Positions 7,348 through 17,406 of a DNA stretch of 64,000 nucleotides are shown one piece after another. The first letter of the stretch is position 1, and each line of letters begins with the position of its first letter. The notes under the pieces were generated by a model. The model did no database searches. It was not told the origin of the DNA and saw only the letters and a list, made by a program, of their open reading frames with translations. The translations under genes and the position numbers were made by a program. Source of the stretch: Sphingomonas sp. (GTDB lineage Bacteria > Pseudomonadota > Alphaproteobacteria > Sphingomonadales > Sphingomonadaceae). The stretch lies in the NCBI RefSeq assembly GCF_019749955.1, contig NZ_JAIEPC010000008.1, positions 147,582 to 211,581 on the forward strand, written 5' to 3'.

Positions 7348-9999
7348 TCAGGCGCCGAAGGTGCTGCTCCACCACCCCTTGCGGCGCGGGGCGGCGGGGC
7401 CGGTGTCCGGGGCCACCGCATCGTCGTTCGACGCGACCGGCTCGGGCGCTGCCTCGGCTGCTTCGGCGACCCGTTCGGCTTCGGCCACCGGTTCGGCTTC
7501 GGCGACTTCGGCCTTTTTGCGGCGCGCGCGCTTGGGCTTGGCGTCGGATTCCTCGACAGCTTCGGCTTCGACCGGGGCTTCCGCTGGGGCTTCGACCTCG
7601 ACCTCGGCCTTTTTGGCGCGGCTGCGCGTCCGCTTCGGCGCTTCCTCGGCGGCGGGTTCAACCTCGACGGGCGTGCTCAGCTCAGGAGCCTCAGCGACGG
7701 CTTCGGCCGCCTTGCCGCGACGACGGCGTGCAGGCTTGGCTGCGGGCTCCTCGACCATAACCTCGGCAATTTCGGCAAGCGCGTCGGACTCAGGCGCCGC
7801 ATCGGCGTCGACCGGTGCGCCAGCATCGCTCGGCTGACCCTCGCCACGCCGACCCCGGCGACCGCGACGGCCCCGGCGACGCGATGCCCCGCCTTCGCCG
7901 CGCTCGGCGGTTTCGGCGCCAGTCGCTTCAGTGGTGTCGTCGCCGGTGTCGTCACCGGCATCGGCCTCATCGGCTCCGGCATCGACCGGACGCTCATCGT
8001 CACGCTCAAAGCCTTCGCCCGGTGCATCGCTGCGCTCACCGCCCTCGGCACTGCGACCGCGACGGCCGCGCCGACGCCGCCGTTTGCGGCGCGTGCCATC
8101 GCCCTCGGCGGGGCGATCCTCGCGCGGCGGGCGGGCATCACGCGGACGCTCGGCGCGCTCCGCAGGCTCTTCCTCGGCTTCTTCTTCCTCGTCGATTTCT
8201 TCCTCGACGTCATCGATATCGTCGTCGAGATCGACCTTGGGCGGTTCGAAGCGCGGGGTGAAGGCAGGCGGCGGGCCTGACGCTTCGACCGCCATGCGTG
8301 CGCCTTCGCGTTCGCCGTCGGACATGACTTCGACCGTTACGCCGTAGCGTTCCTCGATCTCGGCGAGTTCGGCGCGCTTGCGGTTGAGCAGATAAAAGGC
8401 TGCTTCCTGGCTCGCGCGCAAAGTGATGATCGAACCGCGACCGCGTGCGGCCTCATCCTCAATCAGCCGCAGCGCGCTCAAGCCCGCCGACGAGGCGGTG
8501 CGCACGAAGCCCGAGCCTTCGCAATGCGGGCAGGGGCGGGTGGAAGCTTCGAGCACGCCGGTGCGCAAGCGCTGACGGCTCATTTCCATGAGGCCAAAGG
8601 ACGAAATGCGACCGACCTGAATGCGGGCGCGGTCGTTCTTCATCGCCTCCTTCATCGCCTTTTCGACTTTGCGGACGTTGGAGTTGTTGTCCATGTCGAT
8701 AAAGTCGATGACGACGAGGCCGGCCATGTCGCGTAAGCGCAACTGGCGCGCGATTTCCTGCGCGGCTTCGAGGTTGGTCGCGGTCGCGGTCTGCTCGATA
8801 TTATGCTCGCGCGTCGACCGGCCCGAGTTGATGTCGATCGAGACCAAAGCCTCGGTCGGGTTGATCACGAGGTAACCGCCCGACTTGAGCTGGACGACGG
8901 GGTGATACATCGCCGCGAGCTGATCCTCGACCGCGCTGCGCTGGAACAGCGGCACCGGGTCGCTGTAATGCTTCACGCGGCGGGCATGGCTCGGCATCAG
9001 CAGTTTCATGAACTGCTTGGCCTGGGCATAGCCCTCGTCGCCCTCGACGATCACCTCGTCGATATCCTTGTTATATATGTCGCGGATCGCGCGTTTGATC
9101 AGGTCGCTGTCGCCATAGACGAGCGCAGGCGCCGCCGAGGCGAGCGTCTTCTCACGGATTTCGTCCCACAGCCGCGCGAGATAATCGAAGTCCCGCTTGA
9201 TCTCGACCTTGGTGCGCTGGAGCCCGGCGGTGCGGACGATGCAGCCCATCGACGGCGGCAGCCGCAGATCGGCCATGATCGACTTCAGCCGCTTGCGATC
9301 GGCGGCGTTGGAGATTTTGCGGCTGATCCCGCCGCCATGCGACGTGTTGGGCATCAACACGCAGTATCGGCCCGCGAGGCTCAGATAGGTGGTGAGCGCC
9401 GCACCCTTGTTGCCGCGTTCTTCCTTGACGACCTGCACCAACAGCACCTGGCGGCGGCGGATGACGTCCTGGATCTTGTAGCGGCGGCGCAGATTCATCC
9501 GGCGTTCGCGCAACGCGTCGACATCGTCGCCGCCGCTCGATTTGGCGCGGCGGCGCGGGGCGTCCTCGCCTTCGCTCGCGGTTTCGGACTCGCCATCGCC
9601 GTCGTCGTCGCGGCGTTCGGCGGCGTCGCGATCGGCTTCCCCATTGCCGTCGTCGTCGCCGTCATCCTCATCGTCGTCATGCTCGGCGCGCAGCGCTGCC
9701 TCTTCGGCGGCGTGCTCGGCCTCTTCGCGGAGCAGTGCTTCGCGATCCTCCTTGGGGATCTGATAATAGTCGGGGTGGATTTCCGAAAAAGCGAGGAAGC
9801 CGTGGCGGTTGCCGCCGTAGTCGACGAAAGCGGCCTGGAGCGATGGCTCCACGCGCGTCACCTTGGCGAGATAGATATTGCCTTTGAGCTGCTTGCGCTC
9901 GGCGGATTCGAAATCAAACTCCTCGATTCGGTTCCCTTTGACGACGGCAACCCGGGTTTCCTCCCGGTGCCGCGCGTCGATCAGCATACGCATGGTCAT
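7348..9999 (-). CDS. rne: ribonuclease E
   Basis: The 883-residue endonuclease that starts mRNA decay and matures rRNA and tRNA precursors. Order: S1 RNA-binding domain (about 35-215) interrupted by a very acidic insertion (about 100-165, runs of Asp/Glu), RNase H-like and 5'-sensor regions, the catalytic domain with the two magnesium-binding aspartates expected at Asp389 and Asp432 (VVIDFIDMD), and the zinc-link CPHC at 490-493. The last 280 residues are low-complexity, Arg/Glu/Ala-rich, the degradosome scaffold, ending in a Trp-rich tip (WWSSTFGA). The gene is followed by a hairpin terminator and preceded by a 470-base leader shared with the divergent amidase gene; rne leaders commonly mediate autoregulation. 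Confidence 0.95.
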   Translation of the reverse strand: MTMRMLIDARHREETRVAVVKGNRIEEFDFESAERKQLKGNIYLAKVTRVEPSLQAAFVDYGGNRHGFLAFSEIHPDYYQIPKEDREALLREEAEHAAEEAALRAEHDDDEDDGDDDGNGEADRDAAERRDDDGDGESETASEGEDAPRRRAKSSGGDDVDALRERRMNLRRRYKIQDVIRRRQVLLVQVVKEERGNKGAALTTYLSLAGRYCVLMPNTSHGGGISRKISNAADRKRLKSIMADLRLPPSMGCIVRTAGLQRTKVEIKRDFDYLARLWDEIREKTLASAAPALVYGDSDLIKRAIRDIYNKDIDEVIVEGDEGYAQAKQFMKLLMPSHARRVKHYSDPVPLFQRSAVEDQLAAMYHPVVQLKSGGYLVINPTEALVSIDINSGRSTREHNIEQTATATNLEAAQEIARQLRLRDMAGLVVIDFIDMDNNSNVRKVEKAMKEAMKNDRARIQVGRISSFGLMEMSRQRLRTGVLEASTRPCPHCEGSGFVRTASSAGLSALRLIEDEAARGRGSIITLRASQEAAFYLLNRKRAELAEIEERYGVTVEVMSDGEREGARMAVEASGPPPAFTPRFEPPKVDLDDDIDDVEEEIDEEEEAEEEPAERAERPRDARPPREDRPAEGDGTRRKRRRRRGRRGRSAEGGERSDAPGEGFERDDERPVDAGADEADAGDDTGDDTTEATGAETAERGEGGASRRRGRRGRRGRRGEGQPSDAGAPVDADAAPESDALAEIAEVMVEEPAAKPARRRRGKAAEAVAEAPELSTPVEVEPAAEEAPKRTRSRAKKAEVEVEAPAEAPVEAEAVEESDAKPKRARRKKAEVAEAEPVAEAERVAEAAEAAPEPVASNDDAVAPDTGPAAPRRKGWWSSTFGA

Positions 10000-10473
10000 T
10001 TATTGGTCTCCGTGCGCGCGCGGCGCCGGAAAATGGGGTTCGCGCGCGAAATGGCGTGCGCTGGGCGGCGGCGAAGCGGCCTGCCCCAGACGCGAGCGGG
10101 ATGGTGTAAACTGCGTCTGCCCGCTGTGCATCCGACCCAAACGGGGCCGCCAAGCCCCATGCGACCACATACCCGCCGGCGTGGGCCGGTCGGTGTGCGG
10201 GGCAAGGGGAATGCAACATGCGGACGTCAACCTGGATGAACCGCGCGCGGGCGAGATCGCCCATCAGCGGTTGGTTTACCGGCGCGACGCCTGTGGCATC
10301 AGCCGATATATTTCATGCGTAGCACTGCTATCCGCAAGCAGCAACCGGCATGAATTTGCCGCCCGAACGGCAAGAAGATGCCGAATGCCTTGTTAACCGC
10401 CTCCTTTCACGACGATTTGACAAGGGGGCGGTTACGAGGGGGTCAATCGAGTAACCGAGCGGAGCCCCCCGCA
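10000..10473. other. divergent intergenic region, rne leader and amidase promoter
   Basis: There is no convincing gene in this 474-base stretch. It must hold promoters for rne (minus) and the amidase (plus). TTGACA at 10417-10422 is a good -35 match for the amidase side, but I see only a poor -10 at the right spacing. An inverted repeat TAACCGCC (10394-10401) / GGCGGTTA (10427-10434) flanks that -35 box and could be an operator or RNA hairpin. The rne half is long enough for a structured 5' leader. Confidence 0.4.
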
Positions 10474-11724
10474 ATGCCTTTTCGCTGGACCGCCGGTGCC
10501 CCCGCGCGGCAATACCGCCCTGTGTCTTTTTTCCTGGCCATGCTGACATTGTGGTTCGGCGGTGTGCCGGCCTGGGCTGCGACCGTCGAGCGGGTCGAAG
10601 TCGCGGCTGATCATGTCGTGCTGCATTTTGATGCGCGCGTCGCGGGCGCCTCCGCCGTGCTGCTCGACGGGCCACAGCGGATCGCAATCGATGTCGCGGG
10701 GGCGACGCCGGGGGGCGTGTCGACCACCGACGGCCCGGTGCTGCGCGTGCGGCAGGGCGTTTATCGCGACGGCGCGCGCATCGTGCTCGATCTCGCGCAG
10801 CCCGCGATCGTTTCCGAAGGCCGGTTCGGCGCCGATGGCATGACCCTCACGCTCGCGCTGCGCACCGTCAGCGATGCGCGGTTCGCGCGCGCGGCGGCGG
10901 AAGGCAAGCTGCGCTATCTGCCGCCGTTCAGCTATGGCGGCCGCGCGATTCCGGCGAGCTATAGCGTGACCACGCCGATCCCCGCGCCGCGCGCGCAGCT
11001 CGCGCTGCCGCGCGTCTACGGTGACGACGATAGCCGCCCGCTCGTGGTGATCGACGCGGGGCATGGCGGCATTGATCCGGGCGCGATTTCGCCGACCACG
11101 GGCCTGAAGGAAAAGGACGTGACGCTGCGCATCGCCAGGGCGATCCGCGACGAACTGCTTGCCTCGGGCCGGGTGCGCGTGGCGCTGACCCGCGACGACG
11201 ATCGCTTTCTGGTGCTGCAGGAACGCTATGGCGTCGCGCGCAAACTCAAGGCCGATTTGTTCATTTCGGTCCACTGCGACAGCGTCGGCGGCGGCGATGC
11301 GTCGGGCGCCTCGGTCTATACCCTGTCCGAAGTCGCGTCGGACAAGGAAGCCGCGCGGCTGGCGGCGCGCGAGAACAAGGCCGACATTATTCAGGGCATT
11401 AATCTGGGCGAGGCGTCGCCCGACATTTCGTCGCTGCTGATCGATCTCACCCAGCGCGAGACGATGAACAATTCGGCGAGTTTCGCGCAATTGCTGGGCC
11501 GCGAAGCCCGGCCGCTGGTGCCGGTGAAGTCCAATTTCCACCGCATGGCGTCGCTCGTGGTACTCAAGGCGCCCGACATGCCGTCGATCCTGTTCGAAAC
11601 GGGCTATATCTCCAACCCGCGCGACGCGGCCTTCATCGATTCGCGCGAAGGGCGGGCACGGATTGCCGAGAGCGTGCGGCGCGCGGTCGACATCCATTTC
11701 GCGCGGCGGCTGGCGTCGAATTAG
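10474..11724 (+). CDS. amiC: N-acetylmuramoyl-L-alanine amidase, AMIN plus Amidase_3
   Basis: A 416-residue periplasmic zinc amidase that cuts the bond between MurNAc and the stem peptide, needed for daughter-cell separation. Signal peptide about 15-36; AMIN peptidoglycan/septum-targeting domain about 38-130; linker; Amidase_3 domain from about 188, with zinc ligands His197 (DAGHGG), Glu213 and His267 (SVHCDS) and the catalytic Glu in LFETGYISN near the end. The ATG at 10474 is chosen because it starts a proper signal sequence. It is followed by a palindromic repeat and then PBP1A, so both genes serve the cell wall. AmiA/B/C cannot be told apart strictly; the AMIN domain favours AmiC type. 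Confidence 0.92.
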   Translation: MPFRWTAGAPARQYRPVSFFLAMLTLWFGGVPAWAATVERVEVAADHVVLHFDARVAGASAVLLDGPQRIAIDVAGATPGGVSTTDGPVLRVRQGVYRDGARIVLDLAQPAIVSEGRFGADGMTLTLALRTVSDARFARAAAEGKLRYLPPFSYGGRAIPASYSVTTPIPAPRAQLALPRVYGDDDSRPLVVIDAGHGGIDPGAISPTTGLKEKDVTLRIARAIRDELLASGRVRVALTRDDDRFLVLQERYGVARKLKADLFISVHCDSVGGGDASGASVYTLSEVASDKEAARLAARENKADIIQGINLGEASPDISSLLIDLTQRETMNNSASFAQLLGREARPLVPVKSNFHRMASLVVLKAPDMPSILFETGYISNPRDAAFIDSREGRARIAESVRRAVDIHFARRLASN

Positions 11725-11747
11725 CGGCCTCTTGCTTAATCTCTGCA

Positions 11748-11843
11748 CCCGTTTGTTTCGAGCGAAGTCGAGAAACAGGCCACAAGCGGTGCGCTCGGCG
11801 CCGCTCGCTCCGCTCGCCTCGACTTCGCTCGACACGAACGGGG
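11748..11843. repeat. palindromic repeat, GTTTCGAGC family (copy 2)
   Basis: The left arm GTTTCGAGCGAAGTCGAGAA followed by ACAGGCC matches copy 1; the right arm ends CGACTTCGCTCGACACGAAC. The centre holds a GC-rich stem (GCGCTCGGCG, CCGCTCGCTCCGCTCG). Located between the amidase stop and the PBP1A start. Confidence 0.8.
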
Positions 11844-11960
11844 GGCAAGGGGATTCTTACCAAACCCTGTCCCCTTTGCGCTGGGTGACGATGGGGGCGG
11901 GGGGATGACGCATACGCCCACTGGCGCGCGGCGCCAGTTTTGCTACAGCCTGCGCCAATC

Positions 11961-14507
11961 ATGCCAGCGTCTGACTCGTCCGTAAATTTTCGCCTGCACC
12001 GCGAGACCAACCGCTTGCGGGCCGGGGTGCGCTGGCTGTGGGCGCGCTGGTGGGGCAAGCTGTTGGCGGTGCTCGCAGCGCTGGCGGCGATTGGCTATGC
12101 GCTCGTCTGGGTGCTGGTCGCGCGCGATCTGCCCTCGGTCGACAAGCTGCGCACTTATGAACCGCCGCTGCCGACCAATGTCCGCTCGGTCGAGGGGATG
12201 CCGATCCACAGCTACGCGCGCGAACGCCGCGTCGAGCTGAGCTATGACGAATATCCGCCGCTGCTCGTGCGCGCGTTTCTGGCGGCTGAGGACAAGAGCT
12301 TTTTCGAGCACCACGGCGTCGATTATCCCGGCGTCGCGGGCGCGGTGATCGATTATGTCAGCAAGCTCGGCACGGGCAAGCGCGCCAAGGGCGGCTCGAC
12401 GATCACCCAGCAGGTCGCGAAAAACCTGCTCGTCGGCAATGAATATTCGCCCGTGCGCAAGCTGCGCGAGGCGATTCTGGCGTACCGGATCGAGGATACG
12501 CTCACCAAGCAGCAGATTCTGGAACTTTACCTCAACCAGATTCCGCTGGGTCGCAATGCGTTTGGCGTCGCGGCGGCGAGCCATGCCTATTTCGACAAGG
12601 AGCTGACCGAACTGACGCTCGGCCAGTTCGCTTTCCTCGCGATTCTGCCCAAGGGGCCGTCGCTGTTCGACCCGTTCCGCAATACCGAGCGCGCGCTGGG
12701 GCGGCGCAATTATGTGCTGCGCGAAATGCTCAAGAACCGCTTCATCGAGCAGGCGCAATTTGATCAGGCCAATGCCGAGCCAATCGGGGCGGTGCTGCGC
12801 CAGACGCCGAAGTTCGAACGCGTCGGCGGCTATTTCGTCGAGGAAGTCCGCCGCCAGCTGATCGACAAATTCGGCGAAAGCGAGCGCGACGGGCCGTATA
12901 GCGTCTATTCGGGCGGGCTGTGGGTGCGCACTTCCTATGATCCGCAGCTCCAGCAATATGCGCAAAAGGCACTGCGCGAGGGGCTGCTCCGCTATGATCG
13001 CGGGCGCGGCTGGAACGGGCCGCTCGGCCATGTCGATCTGCCGGCCGGCGCCTCGGCGGAGAGCGGCGGGTGGCTGCAGCCGTTCCTCAACACCAATATC
13101 GGGCTCGATTATGAGGATTGGCGCGCGGCAATCGTGATCGCGCGTGGCGACAATCAGGCGGTGATCGGCTTTGCCGATGGCAAGACGGGCATGCTGCCGC
13201 GCTGGGCCGCGCAAATGCCGGTGCGCGGCAAGGGCGGCAATGTTTTTTCGGCGATTGTCCCCGGCGACATTATCTCGGTCGCGCCCGAAGGCGATGTGTT
13301 CGCGATGCGGGCGATTCCGCGCGTGGCGGGCGGGATGGTGGTCGAACAGCCATCGACCGGCCGCGTGCTGGCGATGCAGGGCGGGTTCGATGCCCGGCTC
13401 AATTCGTTCAACCGCGCGACACAGGCGATGCGCCAGCCGGGATCGACGATCAAACCGATCGTTTATTCGGCCGCGCTCGAAAACGGCCTGACGCCAGCCT
13501 CGATCATCGTCGATGCGCCTTATTGCGTCTATCAGGGCGCGCGGCTCGGGCAGAAATGCTTCCGCAATTTCGGCGGCGGGCAAGGGTCGGGGCCGCACAC
13601 TTTGCGCTGGGGGATTGAGCAATCGCGCAACCTGATGACGGTGCGCGCCGCCAGCACCGTCGGGATGGACCATGTCGTCGACACGATCAGCCGGATGGGG
13701 ATCGGCAAATACCCGCCCTATCTGTCGATCGCGCTCGGTGCGGGTGAGACGACGGTGCAGCGGATGGTCAACGCCTTTTCGATCATCGCCAATCAGGGGC
13801 GCGGCGCGCCGTCGACCTTGATCGACTATGTCCAGGATCGCCACGGCAAGGTCGTCTGGCCCGAAAACTGGCGCGCCTGCGCGCGGTGCAACGCGCCCGA
13901 CTGGAATGGCCGCGCGATGCCGCGCCCGGTCGTGCGCCAACGCCAGGTGATCGATGCGGTGACCGCGTTCCAGATGGTGCACATCACCGAAGGCGTCATC
14001 CAGCGCGGCACCGCAACCGTGCTGCGCGACCTCAACCGGCCGATCATGGGCAAGACCGGCACCTCGACCGGGCCGACCGATGTGTGGTTCATCGGCGGGA
14101 CGCCGCAGATCATCGCTGGCCTCTACATCGGCTATGACAGCCCCAAGAGTCTCGGTGGCTATGCGCAGGGCGGCACGCTCGCCGCGCCGATCTTCAAGGC
14201 GTTTGCCGAAAAAGCTTATGAAGGGCTCGATCCGCTCCCGTTTCGCGCCCCCGCCGGCGTGCGGTTCGTGCGGATCGACCGCGGATCGGGGCGTCCGGTC
14301 TATGGCGGCTGGCCGAGCGACGACCCCAAGGCGGCGGTGATCTGGGAAGCCTTCAAGCCCGACAGCGAGCCGCGCCGCGCGGTCGCGCGGTCGGTGGGTG
14401 CCGATCCTGCCGTCGCCGCGCGCCCGCGGGAAGTGGCCCCGCAGGCCAACCCCGCCAAACGCCAGAGCGACAGCGATTTCTTGCAAAGACAGGGCGGAAT
14501 CTACTAG
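11961..14507 (+). CDS. mrcA: penicillin-binding protein 1A, bifunctional
   Basis: A class A PBP of about 848 residues that polymerises glycan strands and cross-links them in the periplasm. A short cytoplasmic tail precedes the membrane anchor (about 33-55). The GT51 domain carries the catalytic glutamate in AAEDKSFFEHHG (Glu about 110) and GGSTITQQVAKNLL at 144-157. The transpeptidase domain has the active serine 495 (GSTIKP), SRN at 555-557 and KTGTS from 698. An OB-like insertion lies between the two catalytic domains, as usual for PBP1A. The ATG at 11961 is preferred to the TTG at 11940 seven codons upstream. Confidence 0.95.
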   Translation: MPASDSSVNFRLHRETNRLRAGVRWLWARWWGKLLAVLAALAAIGYALVWVLVARDLPSVDKLRTYEPPLPTNVRSVEGMPIHSYARERRVELSYDEYPPLLVRAFLAAEDKSFFEHHGVDYPGVAGAVIDYVSKLGTGKRAKGGSTITQQVAKNLLVGNEYSPVRKLREAILAYRIEDTLTKQQILELYLNQIPLGRNAFGVAAASHAYFDKELTELTLGQFAFLAILPKGPSLFDPFRNTERALGRRNYVLREMLKNRFIEQAQFDQANAEPIGAVLRQTPKFERVGGYFVEEVRRQLIDKFGESERDGPYSVYSGGLWVRTSYDPQLQQYAQKALREGLLRYDRGRGWNGPLGHVDLPAGASAESGGWLQPFLNTNIGLDYEDWRAAIVIARGDNQAVIGFADGKTGMLPRWAAQMPVRGKGGNVFSAIVPGDIISVAPEGDVFAMRAIPRVAGGMVVEQPSTGRVLAMQGGFDARLNSFNRATQAMRQPGSTIKPIVYSAALENGLTPASIIVDAPYCVYQGARLGQKCFRNFGGGQGSGPHTLRWGIEQSRNLMTVRAASTVGMDHVVDTISRMGIGKYPPYLSIALGAGETTVQRMVNAFSIIANQGRGAPSTLIDYVQDRHGKVVWPENWRACARCNAPDWNGRAMPRPVVRQRQVIDAVTAFQMVHITEGVIQRGTATVLRDLNRPIMGKTGTSTGPTDVWFIGGTPQIIAGLYIGYDSPKSLGGYAQGGTLAAPIFKAFAEKAYEGLDPLPFRAPAGVRFVRIDRGSGRPVYGGWPSDDPKAAVIWEAFKPDSEPRRAVARSVGADPAVAARPREVAPQANPAKRQSDSDFLQRQGGIY

Positions 14508-14610
14508 CGGCGGCAGCTGCGGCTCATCAGATAGGCAGAAAATCGTCGCCACCCGATCGTCACGTTCCGCCGACGTCGCAGCGACCAGTGTGGAAAAAGG
14601 TTGAAGTTCA

Positions 14611-15738
14611 ATGCGCGCCGAAGCGCAGGCCCATATCGACAGCATTCACGAGTCGCTCGCGCTCGTCCGCCGGTTCCTCGACTGGGACCGTGCGTTGCGC
14701 CGCCTCGACGAACTCAACGCGCGCGTCGAGGACCCGAGTTTGTGGAACGATGCCAAGGCCGCGCAAGCGGTGATGCGCGAACGGCGTCGGCTCGACGAAG
14801 CGATTGCCGCGACGCGCGCGATCGAGCAGGAACTCAACGATACTGCCGAGCTGATCGAGATGGCCGAAGCCGAGGGCGACAGCGCGATGGCCGATGAAGG
14901 CGTCGCCGATCTCGCCAAGCTCGCCGCGCGCGCCAATGACGACAAGGTCAGGGCGCTGCTCGCGGGCGAAGCCGATGGCAATGACACCTATATCGAAGTC
15001 AACGCGGGCGCGGGCGGCACCGAAAGCCAGGACTGGGCGGGCATGTTGAGCCGCATGTATACGCGCTGGGGCGAGCGGCGCGGGCTGAAGGTCGAGCTGA
15101 TCGACCAGCATTCGGGCGAGCAGGCGGGCATCAAATCGGCGACGCTGCTGCTGAAGGGCGAAAATGCTTACGGCTATGCCAAGACCGAAAGCGGGGTGCA
15201 CCGGCTGGTGCGGATCAGCCCTTATGACAGCGCGGCGCGGCGGCACACCAGCTTTGCGAGCGTGTGGGTTTATCCGGTGATCGACGACAATATTGAGGTC
15301 GACATCAACGAAGGCGACCTGCGCATCGACACGTACCGTGCGTCGGGCGCGGGCGGGCAGCACATCAACACCACCGATTCGGCCGTGCGCATCACCCATT
15401 TGCCGACGGGCATCGTCGTCCAGTGCCAGAACCAGCGCAGCCAGCACAAGAACAAGGCCGAAGCCTATAACCAGCTCCGCGCGCGGCTGTACGAACGCGA
15501 ACTCTCGATCCGCGAAGCAGCGGCCAATGCCGAAAATGCCGCCAAGACCGACATTGGCTGGGGGCACCAGATCCGCTCCTATGTCCTCCAGCCTTATCAG
15601 CTCGTGAAGGATTTGCGCACCGGCGTCACCTCGACCGCGCCGGGTGATGTGCTCGACGGCGCGCTCGAACCCTTTATGGCGGCAGCGCTGTCGCAGCGCG
15701 TGACCGGCGAAACGGTCGATGTGGAAGACGTCGATTAA
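14611..15738 (+). CDS. prfB: peptide chain release factor 2
   Basis: RF2 recognises UGA and UAA stop codons and triggers peptide release. The 375-residue protein has the helical N-terminal domain, the recognition motif as Ser-Pro-Tyr at 203-205 (E. coli has Ser-Pro-Phe) and the universal GGQ at 248-250. The gene is continuous, without the internal UGA and programmed +1 shift found in many bacterial prfB genes. Its 3' end overlaps the following methyltransferase-like gene by 20 bases in another frame. Confidence 0.95.
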   Translation: MRAEAQAHIDSIHESLALVRRFLDWDRALRRLDELNARVEDPSLWNDAKAAQAVMRERRRLDEAIAATRAIEQELNDTAELIEMAEAEGDSAMADEGVADLAKLAARANDDKVRALLAGEADGNDTYIEVNAGAGGTESQDWAGMLSRMYTRWGERRGLKVELIDQHSGEQAGIKSATLLLKGENAYGYAKTESGVHRLVRISPYDSAARRHTSFASVWVYPVIDDNIEVDINEGDLRIDTYRASGAGGQHINTTDSAVRITHLPTGIVVQCQNQRSQHKNKAEAYNQLRARLYERELSIREAAANAENAAKTDIGWGHQIRSYVLQPYQLVKDLRTGVTSTAPGDVLDGALEPFMAAALSQRVTGETVDVEDVD

Positions 15739-16423
15739 GGCGCGCACCGCCCTTGCCGCCGTGCTGGCGCTGCTGGCTGCGTGCGGCCAGAGCGCGGCGC
15801 CGACGTTTCCGGCGGCCGACCGCCCCGTCGCGCGCATCGTGTCGCCACGCTGGTCGACCGAAGAAGCGCGTGATCGCAAGAATGAAGCCGGCGAGGTGAT
15901 GGACAAGGCCCGGATCGCGCCGGGCATGACGGTGGCCGATATCGGCGCGGGCGAGGGTTACTACACCATCCGCCTCGCCCAGCGCGTCGGGCCGAGCGGG
16001 CGCGTGCTGGCGCAGGATATCGTGCCCGCGACGCGCGATGCGCTCGCCGAACGCGTCACGCGCGAGCGGTTGCAGAGCGTGTCGGTCCGGCTCGGCGAAC
16101 CCGCCGATCCCAAGCTGCCCGACAACAGCTTCGACCGCGTTTTCATGATCCATATGTATCATGAGATTGCGCAGCCCTATGAATTCCTCTGGCGGCTGCG
16201 GCCCTCGCTCAAGCCCGACGGGCTGGTGATTGTGGTCGATGCCGATCGACCCACGCAGAATCACGGCACGCCGCCCGCGCTGCTCAAATGCGAATTCGCG
16301 GCCATCGGTTATCAGCTCGTGTCGACCGAAGACATGCCCTCGGCCGGCGGCTATCTGGCGGCGTTCAAGGCGGTCGGCCCGCGGCCCTATCCCGCCGCGA
16401 TCAAGGGTTGTCGATTGAAATAG
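15719..16423 (+). CDS. class I methyltransferase-like lipoprotein
   Basis: A 234-residue protein with a Rossmann-type SAM-dependent methyltransferase core: motif I is [12 protein letters not shown] (residues 72-83), followed by a conserved acidic and hydrophobic series. Oddly, it begins with a lipoprotein signal: a positively charged start, a hydrophobic segment, and lipobox LAAC with Cys22, so it should be exported and lipid-anchored. The ATG lies inside prfB and overlaps it by 20 bases, indicating coupling. Because SAM is not known to be available in the periplasm, the true role is uncertain; it may be a catalytically repurposed fold or be retained inside. Confidence 0.75.
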   Translation: MWKTSIKARTALAAVLALLAACGQSAAPTFPAADRPVARIVSPRWSTEEARDRKNEAGEVMDKARIAPGMTVADIGAGEGYYTIRLAQRVGPSGRVLAQDIVPATRDALAERVTRERLQSVSVRLGEPADPKLPDNSFDRVFMIHMYHEIAQPYEFLWRLRPSLKPDGLVIVVDADRPTQNHGTPPALLKCEFAAIGYQLVSTEDMPSAGGYLAAFKAVGPRPYPAAIKGCRLK

Positions 16424-16473
16424 CGGGTGCTGTCACAGCGCGACCACGATCTCGACAGAGAAATCCTGCTTCA

Positions 16474-16564
16474 CCGTTCGCCCTGAGCTTGTCGAAGGGC
16501 TGTTCTTCTTTTCCACCGGCGGGGCTGAAGAAGGACGGTGCTTCGACAAGCTCAGCACGAACGG
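16474..16564. repeat. palindromic repeat, GAGCTTGTCGAAG family (copy 2)
   Basis: The outer arms CCGTTCG / CGAACGG and the inner arms GAGCTTGTCGAAG / CTTCGACAAGCTC are the same as in copy 1, with a different central loop. Lies between the methyltransferase-like gene and thyA. Confidence 0.88.
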
Positions 16565-16611
16565 GTTGAGAGTGAATTCCCTTCATCGCGACGCTGCGCT
16601 AACGTCCTGCG

Positions 16612-17406
16612 ATGCACGCTTATCACGACCTTATGCAGCGCATCCTCGACGACGGCGTCGAGACCGCCGACCGCACCGGCGTCGGCACCCTCTCGGTGTT
16701 CGGCCACCAGATGCGGTTCCGGCTGAGCGACGGTTTCCCGCTCGTCACGACGAAGAAATTGCACTTGCGCTCGATCATCATCGAATTGCTCTGGTTCCTG
16801 CGCGGCGAGACCAATGTCGGCTGGCTGCGCGACCGCAAAGTCAGCATCTGGGACGAATGGGCTGATGAGGCGGGTGAGCTTGGCCCCGTATACGGCAAGC
16901 AGTGGCGCGACTGGGAAACCCCCGACGGCGGCCATGTCGACCAGATCGCCGAACTGATCCGCCAGATTCGCGAGACGCCATCGTCGCGGCGCCAGATCGT
17001 GTCGGCGTGGAATCCGGCGGACCTGCCGCGGATGGCGCTCGCGCCCTGCCACTGCCTGTTCCAGACGCATGTCGCGAACGGCAAGCTATCGCTTCAGTTG
17101 TACCAGCGCTCGGCCGACGTCTTCCTTGGCGTGCCGTTCAATATCGCCAGCTATGCGCTGCTGACGCATATCCTTGCCGATCAATGCGGGCTGGAAGCGG
17201 GCGACTTCATCTGGACCGGCGGCGATTGCCATTTGTACCTGAACCATCTCGAGCAAGCACGGCTGCAACTGACGCGCACGCCGGGGCCGCTGCCGCGCCT
17301 CGAAATCCTGCGGCGGCCCGACGCGATCGACGGGTATGAGTATGAGGATTTCGCGATCCACGATTATGTCGCCGATCCGCACATCAAGGCACCGGTGGCG
17401 GTGTGA
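16612..17406 (+). CDS. thyA: thymidylate synthase
   Basis: Converts dUMP and methylene-tetrahydrofolate to dTMP and dihydrofolate in the cytoplasm. The protein is 264 residues, the same length as E. coli ThyA, with the catalytic Cys146 in APCHCLF, the phosphate-binding arginines in [12 protein letters not shown] and the substrate-binding Asp/Asn in [12 protein letters not shown]. Its stop overlaps the start of folA, so the enzyme that makes dihydrofolate is coupled to the one that recycles it. Confidence 0.97.
   Translation: MHAYHDLMQRILDDGVETADRTGVGTLSVFGHQMRFRLSDGFPLVTTKKLHLRSIIIELLWFLRGETNVGWLRDRKVSIWDEWADEAGELGPVYGKQWRDWETPDGGHVDQIAELIRQIRETPSSRRQIVSAWNPADLPRMALAPCHCLFQTHVANGKLSLQLYQRSADVFLGVPFNIASYALLTHILADQCGLEAGDFIWTGGDCHLYLNHLEQARLQLTRTPGPLPRLEILRRPDAIDGYEYEDFAIHDYVADPHIKAPVAV

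Noticed and set aside
7120..8280. Long open frames antisense to the 3' part of rne
   Set aside because: They arise from the repetitive Arg/Glu/Ala-coding tail of RNase E and have no start signals.
11943..14645. A 900-residue open frame antisense to PBP1A
   Set aside because: It is an antisense shadow of a GC-rich gene with all PBP motifs on the plus strand; its product is Arg/His/Asp-rich and has no domain.
14611..14760. A programmed frameshift in prfB
   Set aside because: The gene reads continuously from ATG 14611 with no internal UGA.
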